64,000 nt of DNA from an uncultured Fretibacterium sp. (lineage in GTDB: Bacteria > Synergistota > Synergistia > Synergistales > Aminobacteriaceae): NCBI GenBank assembly GCA_946186205.1, contig CAMHMH010000003.1, positions 124,001 to 188,000 of the forward strand, given 5' to 3'. The notes beneath the pieces are model-generated. The model was given only the letters and a program-made list of their open reading frames with translations, ran no database searches and was not told where the DNA came from. Made by a program: the position numbers and the translations under genes. This document shows, in pieces, positions 14,848-23,376 of this stretch; the stretch's first letter is position 1, and each line of letters begins with the position of its first letter.

Positions 14848-16350
14848 CTAAACCATTTTCGCGATTAAGTCCTCTTCACTGAGGGACTCGCTACGCATAA
14901 ATTCGCCGTTGATTCTGCCGTCCTTCATGATGAGTATTCTGTCGGACATTCCGAGAAGTTCGGGAATCTCCTCGCTGATCATGATGATGGATTTCCCCTG
15001 CGCTGTAAGCTCCTGCATTAGGGCGTAAATCGCCTGCTTCACCTTAACGTCAATTCCGCGAGTCGGTGAGTCAAGCACAAGAATGTCGCTGCCCTTTCCG
15101 AGCCACCGCGCTAACACAACTTTTTGCTTGTTCCCGCCGGACAAGTCCGAAATGAATTGATTGATCCCCTGCATTTTCGTCTGCATTTTGTCGGCGAACT
15201 CCTGCGCGAATCGATTCAGCTTTCCCGCTTTGAGTATGTGATTTTCGGCGAGGTCATCAAGCGACGGAAGGACAATATTATTTCTGATTGACTCGTTGAG
15301 GATTATTGACTCGTTGTCGCGGTCTTTCGAGGCGTAACCGATTGAATGATGTATTGCCGTCGGAATGTCGTTAATCTGAGTCCCGTCAGCAAGCGTTACA
15401 GTTCCTTCCCTGTCGAGCGAGGCACCGAATACGGCCTTTCCTGCCTCGTGCATTCCGCATTCACTCAAGCCGCCGAAACCGAGAATTTCCCCGCGGTGAA
15501 GCTCAAAGCTGACATTCTCAATTTGCCCGGGCACTGTAACATTCTTCACACTCAGCACAACTTCAGGCGATATAGTTTTGCCGTAATCCGTCCTGTAATA
15601 CGCGCTTCCGATTTCGCGGCCTACCATCAAGCGTTTAATGTCGTCCTCGTTCACGTCCTTTGCGTTGACGGTGTCGATATATTCGCCGTCCCTGAGAATC
15701 GAAATTGTGTCGCAGTGAGTCAATATCTCGTTAAGGTCGTGGCTGATGAAAATTACGCTCCGGCCGTCAGCACGAACAGCGTCAATAATCTTGTAGAGTT
15801 CGAGTCGCCCGTTCTGTGAAAGCGCGGTTGTTGTCTCGTCAACGATTAGGATTTTCGGTTTCATGTACGTGGCTTTGACAATCTCAACTAGCTTTCTGTC
15901 CTCAAAGTTATAGCTGTCAATCATCGCGCCCGCTTTTATGTTCGTGAATCCGTACTCATCAAGAAGTTTCTGACCCTCGCGAATCATTGCGGGCGTGTCC
16001 TTGATTCCGTGATGCATAAACGGGTCTTCATGGCCGAGAAATATATTCTCTGCAACTGTGAGTCCCGAAAGAGTTCCCATTTCCTGAACGATGATTGAGA
16101 CTCCGAGTCTGTTCGCTTCAACCTGATTGCGGACGTTCACGGGCTGGCCGTCAAGAGTGAAAGTTCCTCCGCCTATCGTGTAGATACCGCAAAGCATCTG
16201 GCAGAACGTTGATTTTCCGCTCCCGTTCTCACCAATCAGCGCGCGAATTTCCCCGGCGTAAATGTCAATGCTAACGTCATTAACCGCGTGAGTGATTCCG
16301 AATCTCTTGTCGATATGCTCGGCCTTGAGGAGAATTTTTTTGTCTGACAT
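14848..16350 (-). CDS. Sugar ABC transporter ATP-binding protein of the nested importer
   Basis: A 500-residue protein with two ABC cassettes, a paralogue of the YtfR-like ATPase. First cassette: Walker A GENGSGKST (about residues 40-48) and Walker B ILIVDETTTAL, where the usual Pro of DEPT is Thr and the signature (YNFEDRKLVEI) is degenerate. Second cassette: signature LSGGNKQKVVLARWLG, Walker B ILVLDSPTRGID with Ser in place of the catalytic Glu, a variation seen in this family. AAGGAGGGG lies 7 nt before the ATG. It lies between two permease genes in one operon, giving a complete importer with the binding protein at 17384-18502. Confidence 0.85.
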   Translation of the reverse strand: MSDKKILLKAEHIDKRFGITHAVNDVSIDIYAGEIRALIGENGSGKSTFCQMLCGIYTIGGGTFTLDGQPVNVRNQVEANRLGVSIIVQEMGTLSGLTVAENIFLGHEDPFMHHGIKDTPAMIREGQKLLDEYGFTNIKAGAMIDSYNFEDRKLVEIVKATYMKPKILIVDETTTALSQNGRLELYKIIDAVRADGRSVIFISHDLNEILTHCDTISILRDGEYIDTVNAKDVNEDDIKRLMVGREIGSAYYRTDYGKTISPEVVLSVKNVTVPGQIENVSFELHRGEILGFGGLSECGMHEAGKAVFGASLDREGTVTLADGTQINDIPTAIHHSIGYASKDRDNESIILNESIRNNIVLPSLDDLAENHILKAGKLNRFAQEFADKMQTKMQGINQFISDLSGGNKQKVVLARWLGKGSDILVLDSPTRGIDVKVKQAIYALMQELTAQGKSIIMISEEIPELLGMSDRILIMKDGRINGEFMRSESLSEEDLIAKMV

Positions 16351-16363
16351 TTTACGCCCCTCC

Positions 16364-17302
16364 TTACTTTACGACAGAGCCGCGCCCGCCGCGAGCCGTA
16401 AGCGTTACGATTGCGAGAAGTGCCGCGCCTGTAACAACATTCTGAATCGTCGTGGGTGCTCCGAGTGCTACAAAGCCGTTGAATATTATCGCGATGATAA
16501 ATTCTCCAATTACGATTGCGCTAATCGGGTTGCCGTATTTCCTGAACGCAACGCCGAAGAACGTACCCATTAACGGCTGAAAGTTACGGCTCATCGTTGA
16601 CATTCCGGTTAATGCTGTCATTGTCGTACCGTAAGACACCGTTAAGATTGCCATGATTCCCACAAAGAAATGAAGAAGCGCGAATCCTATGAGCTTGTAT
16701 TTCTTGACATCGATTCCCATATTCTTGGCGGTGAACTCGTTGCTTCCGATAGCGTTGCAGTATGTTCCGATTCGCGTGTAGTTGAGAATGAACCACATTA
16801 ACGCGAACGCAAGAGCCGCAAGAATGATATTGCCCGGCGCGCCAGAAAAGAATCTCAGCTCAGGTGCTAACGTCTGCTTCACTCCGCCCGCCGCGAAAAC
16901 AGCAACGCTCTCAAGAATGAGCATAATACCGACAGTAACAATCATTGACGGGACATTGAGCTTGTTATAGAGGAAGCCGATTATGATTCCGATGACCGTA
17001 CCACAGCCGAGACAGCCGAGAATGAATCCCGGATAGCCGAGCTTCTCAGAGAGAATGACTCCGACGATTGACGATAGCACGATGTTTGCTCCGACAGCGA
17101 AATCAAACAGTCCCATGACGACAATGAAATACAATCCGCAGCCGCCGACGGAGTAAATGATTGATGACTGGAAGTAAGAGAAGAGATTAGCGGGGCTTCC
17201 GAAATTCGAGGGCGTAAGGACTTTGAAGAGGGCGTAAAAGAAGATTACCATTGCCGCAAGAATCATGAAGCCGAAAAAGCGCGAGTTTCTGAAACCTTGC
17301 AT
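16364..17302 (-). CDS. Sugar ABC transporter permease, first permease of the nested importer
   Basis: A 312-residue polytopic permease (BPD_transp_2). Recognisable parts are MGLFDFAVGANIVLSSIVG (the position of GGIDLSVG in canonical members) and the cytoplasmic loop GSNEFTAKNMGIDVKKYKLI near residue 180. It follows the binding-protein gene after an 81-bp gap that contains a hairpin with a T-run, which would reduce expression of this and later genes relative to the binding protein. Partnered by inference with the 13870-14835 permease and the 14848-16350 ATPase. Confidence 0.83.
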   Translation of the reverse strand: MQGFRNSRFFGFMILAAMVIFFYALFKVLTPSNFGSPANLFSYFQSSIIYSVGGCGLYFIVVMGLFDFAVGANIVLSSIVGVILSEKLGYPGFILGCLGCGTVIGIIIGFLYNKLNVPSMIVTVGIMLILESVAVFAAGGVKQTLAPELRFFSGAPGNIILAALAFALMWFILNYTRIGTYCNAIGSNEFTAKNMGIDVKKYKLIGFALLHFFVGIMAILTVSYGTTMTALTGMSTMSRNFQPLMGTFFGVAFRKYGNPISAIVIGEFIIAIIFNGFVALGAPTTIQNVVTGAALLAIVTLTARGGRGSVVK

Positions 17303-17326
17303 GATTAATTCACATCCTTAGTCAAC

Positions 17327-17364
17327 AAAAAAAACAGAGCCGGAATTTTGCGACTCCGACTCTG
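17327..17364 (-). terminator. Partial terminator (attenuator) after the binding-protein gene
   Basis: On the minus strand a 10-bp stem (CAGAGTCGGA / TCCGGCTCTG, one G-U) is followed by eight T residues, directly after the binding-protein stop and before the first permease. This is a common way to make binding protein in excess over membrane subunits. Confidence 0.75.
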
Positions 17365-17383
17365 CACATGCCACAATTACAGC

Positions 17384-18502
17384 CTACTTTGCGTGGCGTG
17401 ATACAACGTCTTCAACAGAAAGTTTTGCACAGGCCGCCGCGAGATCTTCATAGCTCAGCTCAGCGAGGGCTTTAATCTCGTCCGCGTTGTAGGGAAGCTG
17501 ATCGCCCGTGAAGTATTTCGCGTAGTTCTCGTAGTCTTCAGGGGAAGCAACGTACATATACGGGAAGACCATATCATGAAAGCCCGTTGTGCTGGGTTCA
17601 TATTTTCCGCGCACTGTGTTATAGACCATGAGGAACGCGAAGAAAGGATCTGCGTAATGACCGCCGGACTCAGCCGCCATTGCTCCGCTCTTGAGTTTTG
17701 CGTCAAGGTCAGGAAGGAAGTCTGTTGAGACGACAGCAATCTTGCCCGTTAAGCCTTTTGCCTCGATGGCCGCGATTGCTCCGAGAAGCGTGTCACCGCC
17801 GCCGCCCGCTACTATGAGCGCGTCAATGTCCGGGTTTGCGTCAATGATTGCTTCTGCTGTTGCGCGTCCTGTGTCTGTCGTTGTGCGTCCGTACTGAGGA
17901 TCAAGCAGCACTACTTTGTCGTCAGGGTGCTTTGCGTTCCATTCCTCGACTCCTGCCTTGTATCCTGCCCAGCGTCCCAAGAATGTTGCGTCGCCCGGCT
18001 CCCATCCCTCAAGGCCTATTTTCCTGCATCCCTTCTGACCCGCGAGAATGAGCACTAATGTTTTGCCGTTGTCGAACTCTGACTCATGCACTGCTCCGAC
18101 ATAGTACTTTGACTCGACAGCCTGCTTGTATTCCTCCGGGTTAGTGTCTTTGTCGATTGACCTGAAGAACTGAGCTACATAGACTTCATTTTCATCGCAA
18201 GTTTTGATGACTGATCCCATTTCGGCGGAAGCACTGTTGCAGATGATTATTCCGTCGCACCCGGCAAGGGCTAATGTCTCTGCGCTTGATGTTACCTGCT
18301 CTGAGATATGCGCCTGGTCAACCCACTGAGTCTCTACTCCGAGGGCTTTTGCGGCCGCGTCAATCATTCTTTTGCACTCACTGCCGAGCGTGTCTGTTGA
18401 TGACCAAATCGATATTCCGATCTTCACGGGAGCTGCGAACACTGCCGGGGCTGCTGAGAAAATCATTGATGCTGCGAGTAATAATGCAATTGCTTTCTTC
18501 AT
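17384..18502 (-). CDS. Periplasmic sugar-binding protein of the nested importer
   Basis: A 372-residue exported solute-binding protein of the Peripla_BP_4 (ribose-type) fold. The N-terminus is a signal peptide with an AFAA cleavage region near residue 24 and no lipobox, so the mature protein is probably a free periplasmic one. The mature part opens with VKIGISIWSSTDTLGSECKR and has the two-lobed pattern including IDALIVAGGGGDTLLGAIAAIE and VVSTDFLPD. GGAGG precedes the ATG with a long 13-nt spacer. It lies between the YtfQ-like gene and the first nested permease. The ligand cannot be read from the sequence. Confidence 0.85.
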   Translation of the reverse strand: MKKAIALLLAASMIFSAAPAVFAAPVKIGISIWSSTDTLGSECKRMIDAAAKALGVETQWVDQAHISEQVTSSAETLALAGCDGIIICNSASAEMGSVIKTCDENEVYVAQFFRSIDKDTNPEEYKQAVESKYYVGAVHESEFDNGKTLVLILAGQKGCRKIGLEGWEPGDATFLGRWAGYKAGVEEWNAKHPDDKVVLLDPQYGRTTTDTGRATAEAIIDANPDIDALIVAGGGGDTLLGAIAAIEAKGLTGKIAVVSTDFLPDLDAKLKSGAMAAESGGHYADPFFAFLMVYNTVRGKYEPSTTGFHDMVFPYMYVASPEDYENYAKYFTGDQLPYNADEIKALAELSYEDLAAACAKLSVEDVVSRHAK

Positions 18503-18527
18503 GATAAGAATTTTTCCTCCTGCTGAA

Positions 18528-19520
18528 TTAATATCTGCGCTGTGAAATTACGTCAGCGGCTTTCACTGATTTCACTGTTCCGAGATCGATTCCGCCGTCT
18601 GTGTCAAATACGCCCTCTTCAGGGTGAATGACTTGCTTGCTGAACTTCTCGCCTTTTTCGAGTCCTTCAATCGTGGGAACGACAAACGCGCCGTAAAGCG
18701 GTGTGCATTCAACCGTGCAATTCATTTCTCCCGCTACAATCGCGTCAAAAGCGGCCTTCACTGAGTCACAGCCTACAATGATAATATCTTTGCCCGGGAC
18801 TTTACCTGCTGCCTTGATTGCGTCAATCGCTCCGAGTGCCATATCATCATTCTGCGCGATGAGGACATCAATTTTCGGGATCGACTTTAACCAGCTCTCC
18901 ATTACTGCCTGGCCTTCAGCGCGTGTGAAGTTTCCTGACTGCTGTCCGACAAGCTTCAAGTGCGGGTATTCTTTGAGGGCTTTAAGGTTGCCTTCCGTGC
19001 GTCCTGTCTGCGCACTCGCTCCCGTTGTGCCTTCCATGATTACGATGTTTACATCCTCATCACCCCGGCCGGCTTTCTTCAGGTACTCGCCTGCCCAAGC
19101 TACCTGCCTTCTACCCTCTTCAACAAAATCTCCGCCGAACGCCGCAACATAGTCGATCTTATCGGCGCAGTCCGGGATTCTGTCGATGAGCAATAACGGT
19201 ATTTCGGCCTCGTTGACTTCCTTCAACACCTCGTCCCATCCTGTAGACACAACGCCCGTAAAGAGTATATAGTCTACGTCCTGCGTGATGAAGTTGCGAA
19301 GTGCTTTGATTTGGTTCTCCTGCTTCTGCTGGCCGTCATCATACACGAGCTTCCAGCCCGGATGATTCTCGATTGCCGAACGCAAGTCGTCAGTGTTGGC
19401 TGTTCTCCAGTCGGACTCCTGCCCTATCTGTGAGAAAGCTATCACTACATCTTTCGCGCTCGCCGCTGAAACGCAAACGAGAAGCACTAGCGCAAGGGTG
19501 AAACATAAAACTTTCTTCAT
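18528..19520 (-). CDS. ytfQ: Galactofuranose-type periplasmic sugar-binding protein, YtfQ-like
   Basis: A 330-residue Peripla_BP_4 protein with a signal peptide (cleavage near AASA-KDV, residue 22). It closely follows the YtfQ pattern: FSQIGQESDWRTANTDDLR at the start of the mature protein, YDDGQQKQENQIKALRNFI, LLLIDR, EGTTGASAQTGRTEG and AQNDDMALGAIDAIK. In E. coli YtfQ binds galactofuranose. It is the first gene of the operon, and its cognate ATPase and permeases come only after the four nested-importer genes. The divergent aldose 1-epimerase supports a galactose-type substrate; this remains inference. Confidence 0.88.
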   Translation of the reverse strand: MKKVLCFTLALVLLVCVSAASAKDVVIAFSQIGQESDWRTANTDDLRSAIENHPGWKLVYDDGQQKQENQIKALRNFITQDVDYILFTGVVSTGWDEVLKEVNEAEIPLLLIDRIPDCADKIDYVAAFGGDFVEEGRRQVAWAGEYLKKAGRGDEDVNIVIMEGTTGASAQTGRTEGNLKALKEYPHLKLVGQQSGNFTRAEGQAVMESWLKSIPKIDVLIAQNDDMALGAIDAIKAAGKVPGKDIIIVGCDSVKAAFDAIVAGEMNCTVECTPLYGAFVVPTIEGLEKGEKFSKQVIHPEEGVFDTDGGIDLGTVKSVKAADVISQRRY

Positions 19521-19623
19521 GAGAAAATTTCCCTCCGTTTATGAAATTGTGAATTGTATAATTGAGATAGAAAAATCCTACAACAAGCGCGGAAAAAATT
19601 CAATTTGTGAAAGGGCTGATTTG
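19521..19623. promoter_or_regulatory. Divergent control region between ytfQ and galM
   Basis: A 103-bp intergenic stretch. On the plus strand TATAAT lies at 19557-19562 without a good -35; on the minus strand TATACA overlaps it, with TTGTAG 17 bp upstream. The overlapping -10 boxes suggest shared regulation of sugar uptake and mutarotation. No operator palindrome is obvious. Confidence 0.35.
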
Positions 19624-20670
19624 ATGATGATAGCCAAAAGTTTATTCGGGGTTTACAATCCTGAAAGACAAGTTTACAATTACACGCTCAAAGATGAGTC
19701 CGGCCAAAGCGTAACAATCTCTGAATACGGCTGCGCGTTACTGGCGATTAATGTTTTCGGGAATGACGGAGTACTTCATGACGTGGCACTCGGTTATGAC
19801 TCTCTGAATGAATACGTGAATGACACGCGCTATTTCGGCGTTACTGTCGGAAGGTACGCGAACAGAATCGCCGGGGGAATGTTCACACTTAACGGAGTAA
19901 CATATCACCTTCCTAAGAATGACGGCAACAATACACTACACGGAGGCTTTAACGGATTCAGCAAACGGGCCTTTGACTCACAGTGCGAGAATGATTCAGT
20001 CATCTTCACCCTGAACAGCCCGGACCTTGACGAGGGATTCCCGGGCAACTTCACGCTGAAGGTGAGAGTCTCATTCAAAGCAGGACGACTCATGATGCAG
20101 TACGAATATGTTTGCGACAAGGACACGCCCGCGAACATCACCAATCACAATTACTTTAACTTAAACGGTCATGGCCGGGGCTCAATCATGAATCATACTG
20201 TGAAGATTAACGCAAAGAGATATTGCCGGGCAAATGATGAGCTGCTCGCGCTCGCACCGTGCGTTAATGTCGAGGGGACTCCGTTTGATTTCAGGAATGG
20301 ATGCAAAATCATCAACAGGATCTTCCCATATTCGTATACAGTCAAGCCATACTCGAAGGAAATAATCAGCGCGGGAGGCGGTTACGATCACTGCTACGAG
20401 ATTTCCGGGACAAAAGCCGCTGAAGCCGTGAGCGATGTTACGGGTATAAAGCTCGAAGTATTTTCCGACATGCCCGCGATGCAATTCTACACGGGGAATC
20501 AGATCGGCCATGTTCGCGGGAAAAACGGAGCAATCTATAACAGCTTTGACGGTTTCGCGATGGAGTGCCAGAAATTTCCCAACGCAATAAATGAGCCGTC
20601 CTTCCCCGATTGTGTCATCAAGGCAGGACAGCCCGAAAAATCATATATCGAGTACAGGTTCAGCCGCTGA
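19624..20670 (+). CDS. galM: Aldose 1-epimerase (galactose mutarotase)
   Basis: A 348-residue enzyme that interconverts alpha and beta anomers of galactose or glucose. Landmarks are GRYANRIAGGMFTLNG (about 76-91), NTLHGGFNGF with the substrate-binding His, NITNHNYFNLNGHG containing the catalytic His region (about 172-185), FDFRNG and GGYDHCYEI, and a late FAMECQKFPNAIN with the catalytic Glu. I start at ATG 19624 (AAAGGG about 9 nt upstream); the open frame extends to 19393 but that part overlaps the divergent ytfQ gene and has no homology. No signal peptide, so probably cytoplasmic. It is divergent from the galactofuranose-type importer. Confidence 0.92.
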   Translation: MMIAKSLFGVYNPERQVYNYTLKDESGQSVTISEYGCALLAINVFGNDGVLHDVALGYDSLNEYVNDTRYFGVTVGRYANRIAGGMFTLNGVTYHLPKNDGNNTLHGGFNGFSKRAFDSQCENDSVIFTLNSPDLDEGFPGNFTLKVRVSFKAGRLMMQYEYVCDKDTPANITNHNYFNLNGHGRGSIMNHTVKINAKRYCRANDELLALAPCVNVEGTPFDFRNGCKIINRIFPYSYTVKPYSKEIISAGGGYDHCYEISGTKAAEAVSDVTGIKLEVFSDMPAMQFYTGNQIGHVRGKNGAIYNSFDGFAMECQKFPNAINEPSFPDCVIKAGQPEKSYIEYRFSR

Positions 20671-20696
20671 AATTATGAGCATAATTCCGGGCAGTG

Positions 20697-21740
20697 CTAC
20701 ATTCCTTTTGACTTGAGCCATTCAGCTACATGTTCAGCAACGACATCATTATTTTTGTCCTGGAAGATGAAATGCTCATTGCCCTTTATGCCGATTTTCG
20801 GAAGGTCTATAACTGTGCAGTCTCCTCCGTGCTTATTGACGCATTCCGCGAACTTGAAGGCCATAGCTCTGACTCCGCGCCAGTAATCACGCGAGGGAAT
20901 CTCTACAGGCTCATCGGGTATGAAGTCGCCGAAATAAATTATGATTGGCTGATCGATTAATTTCGCAAAATTTTCGGGTGATACTGCCTGCGCTCTTACA
21001 GGTGCGTAATTCGTGGGAATATTTTCGGGAGTCTCGCCTTCAGGGAAGTAAAACAATCCGCCCGGCTCAACAGCTACTACAGCTTTCACTTTGTCGGACT
21101 CAACCGCGATATTCCAGCCGGGGATTCCTCCCTGCGAATGTGTGAAGAGAATCCCATTTCCGCAACGCTCAAAGATTTTCACGAACGCCGCGACAATCAC
21201 ATCAACGTCAAAATCTCCCGTGTTTGGAGTCATCTGCCTGAAAAACTGATTGAGGCTCTCCGGGTCATCGGGGAACTGCGAACCCTCGTATGTTTTCGGC
21301 CACAGTCCTATACGGAATTGCGTGTACCAGTTCTGATCCTGCGTGAGAGTCGAAATCTCTGCGGCTTTGCTTGTCTGTCCTGCCTCGCCTCTTCTGGGCT
21401 GGTCAACGAGGTAAACGCCGTAACCTTTGCGGAGAAATATATCGCTCCAGCCCGGTCTGCCGTCGGGAGTCGTCATCCATCCCATTCGCGACTGTCCGTA
21501 GCCGTGAAGGAACACCATCGGCAATTTGCTGCTGCCTTCTGGAATCTGGTAGAGAACATTTGCGTGATCTGCGTGATGAGTCTGGCCTTTCGGATCAAAC
21601 TGTCCGTGAACAGGGTCAAATGTCCCGTCAGTCGAAAGAACAACACCGCCCGCTGAAAAGATTCCCTGCTCCTTAATGTTGACAGCGTTTGCGGGAATTG
21701 CGAGCGTCAGAACTATTACAGCGCATAAAAATTTCTTCAT
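20697..21740 (-). CDS. Secreted alpha/beta hydrolase
   Basis: A 347-residue exported hydrolase. A signal peptide with cleavage near ANA-VNIK (residue 19) precedes an alpha/beta-hydrolase domain: oxyanion-hole strand PMVFLHGYGQSRMGW (about 74-88), nucleophile elbow THSQGG (Ser about 200), acid candidate in IIIYFGDFIPDE and catalytic His in GNEHFIFQDK near 326. The nucleophile follows THS-Q, as in esterase-like members; the substrate is not evident. It is monocistronic, convergent with galM and divergent from a MerR-family regulator gene that may control it. Confidence 0.83.
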   Translation of the reverse strand: MKKFLCAVIVLTLAIPANAVNIKEQGIFSAGGVVLSTDGTFDPVHGQFDPKGQTHHADHANVLYQIPEGSSKLPMVFLHGYGQSRMGWMTTPDGRPGWSDIFLRKGYGVYLVDQPRRGEAGQTSKAAEISTLTQDQNWYTQFRIGLWPKTYEGSQFPDDPESLNQFFRQMTPNTGDFDVDVIVAAFVKIFERCGNGILFTHSQGGIPGWNIAVESDKVKAVVAVEPGGLFYFPEGETPENIPTNYAPVRAQAVSPENFAKLIDQPIIIYFGDFIPDEPVEIPSRDYWRGVRAMAFKFAECVNKHGGDCTVIDLPKIGIKGNEHFIFQDKNNDVVAEHVAEWLKSKGM

Positions 21741-21755
21741 GAGAAACGCGCCTCC

Positions 21756-21786
21756 TTGTGTGATTGTTAATGCCGCAAATTATAAT
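21756..21786 (+). promoter_or_regulatory. Candidate MerR-type promoter with 19-bp spacer
   Basis: TTGTGT (21756-21761) and TATAAT (21781-21786) are 19 bp apart, the over-long spacing that MerR-family regulators correct by twisting DNA. The spacer has a short imperfect dyad (ATTG ... CAAAT). It lies 40 bp upstream of the MerR-family gene. Confidence 0.4.
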
Positions 21787-21825
21787 AACCGTCAGTAACA
21801 AACGCTCAATTTCTGCCGGGAGTGA

Positions 21826-22248
21826 ATGACTATGATTTATACGATGCTTGAAGCCTGCCGCGAAACAGGTATGACATATCAGGGACTCAAATTTTACTGC
21901 AATGAAGGACTTGTGCCGAACGTGAAGCGCGACAATATTAACCGCCGTGTGTTTGATGAGAATGATATAGCGTGGATTAAGAGCCTCCGAAAATTGCGGA
22001 AATGCGGAATGAGTCTCAGCGATATAAAAGAGTACATGAATTTGTGCCTTGAAGGTGAGAAGAGCATACCTCAGCGCAAAGTCATACTTAGCAGGACACG
22101 TGAAAGACTCTGCGCTCAAATCGAGGAGCTGAAAGAGGCCGTGAAGTATATTGACGGCAAGCAGGGATTTTATGACGGCGTTTTGTCCGGGGTGGCGGAA
22201 TATGTGAGTAATCTTTTACCGTGTTCGTGCAGTATAGACAGACAGTAA
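21826..22248 (+). CDS. MerR-family transcriptional regulator
   Basis: A 140-residue DNA-binding protein. The N-terminal winged helix-turn-helix reads MLEACRETGMTYQGLKFYC...YEEGL-like (YCNEGLVPNV at 24-33), then RVFDENDIAWIKSLRKLRKCGMS (two shorter runs joined) and a C-terminal coiled coil (about 80-118). The last residues contain C-S-C-S, so thiol or metal sensing is possible but not shown. Alternative ATG start six bases downstream. It is followed by an alpha/beta hydrolase gene after 51 bp and lies divergent from another, both likely targets. Confidence 0.85.
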   Translation: MTMIYTMLEACRETGMTYQGLKFYCNEGLVPNVKRDNINRRVFDENDIAWIKSLRKLRKCGMSLSDIKEYMNLCLEGEKSIPQRKVILSRTRERLCAQIEELKEAVKYIDGKQGFYDGVLSGVAEYVSNLLPCSCSIDRQ

Positions 22249-22299
22249 CAACCGCAAAATATATTTACCCTGCAAAAATTTCACAGGAGGAATCATTTC

Positions 22300-23376
22300 A
22301 TGAGACTCACAATAATATTCATGGCCGTATGCTTAATGCTCGTATGCGGGACTGCTTTTGCTGATATGATGCCCGCAAAAAGTTTCACCGAACGACAGCC
22401 AAAGACTCACAACGCTAACCCGTTTGGACTCGTTTATGCTGAAGCAATCATGGAGAACGTTCCCGGAAAAGTCAACATTCACCCGATAAGCTACCAGCTC
22501 AACGGAATAACCATCGCCGCGAATGTCTATACCCCGTCAGGCTATGACCCGTCAAAGAAATATCCTGCTGTTACGGTCGCGCACCCTAACGGAGGCGTGA
22601 AAGAACAGGTTGCGGGACTCTTCGCGCAGAAATTAGCGGAGGCCGGGTACATCGCAATAGCTGCGGACGCGGCATATCAGGGTGAAAGCGGCGGGCTTCC
22701 CAGACACACGGATATACCTTTCTTCAGGACAGAGGATATTCACGGAATGGTTGACATACTTACGGTTTATCCCGGAGTCGACACGAATCGAATCGGTATG
22801 CTCGGCATTTGCGGCGGAGGCGGTTATACTCTCAACGCGGCGAAATCGGAAAAGCGCGTGAAATCCGTTGCGACTCTCAGCATGTTCAACACTGGGCGCG
22901 TAAGGCGTGAAGGTTACATGAGCAGCCAGATCCGCGACATTCAGGAAAGACTCACGCAGGCTTCATCAGCGAGGGGCAAAGATGTTGCGGCGGGGACGGT
23001 AGATTTTGACGCTCTCACTGACGAATCAATCAGCGCAATCACTAATGACCTTTACCGCGAGGGCATGAAGTATTACGGCAAAACTCACAGACACCCTAAT
23101 TCAACGTTTGAATACACACGCTACAGCCTCACAGAGTTAATGCAGTGGGACGCAACAGACAACATCAAGCTGATTAATGTCCCGCTTCTCATGATGGCCG
23201 GAAGCACAGCCGACTCCCTCTACATGTCAGAGGACGCAATAGAGAAAGCAACAGGCACGAACGACAAAGAATTATTCCTGATACAGGGAGCATTTCACAT
23301 TCAGACGTATTATGTTCCTGAATATGTAGAGCAGGAAATCAACAAGCTGAAGGAATTTTTCGGGAGGACGCTATGA
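22300..23376 (+). CDS. Exported alpha/beta hydrolase, YcjY / dienelactone-hydrolase-like
   Basis: A 358-residue protein with a signal peptide (cleavage near AFA-DMM, residue 21). The alpha/beta-hydrolase core has VTVAHPNGG (oxyanion region, about 90), a nucleophile elbow LGICGGGGY (about 168-176) with Cys at the nucleophile position as in dienelactone-hydrolase-like and YcjY-type proteins, LLMMAGSTADSLY with the acid, and GAFHIQTYY with the catalytic His near 341. AGGAGG precedes the ATG. The stop overlaps the next start by 4 bp (ATGA), so it is coupled to the carboxymuconolactone decarboxylase-like protein. Substrate unknown. Confidence 0.82.
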   Translation: MRLTIIFMAVCLMLVCGTAFADMMPAKSFTERQPKTHNANPFGLVYAEAIMENVPGKVNIHPISYQLNGITIAANVYTPSGYDPSKKYPAVTVAHPNGGVKEQVAGLFAQKLAEAGYIAIAADAAYQGESGGLPRHTDIPFFRTEDIHGMVDILTVYPGVDTNRIGMLGICGGGGYTLNAAKSEKRVKSVATLSMFNTGRVRREGYMSSQIRDIQERLTQASSARGKDVAAGTVDFDALTDESISAITNDLYREGMKYYGKTHRHPNSTFEYTRYSLTELMQWDATDNIKLINVPLLMMAGSTADSLYMSEDAIEKATGTNDKELFLIQGAFHIQTYYVPEYVEQEINKLKEFFGRTL

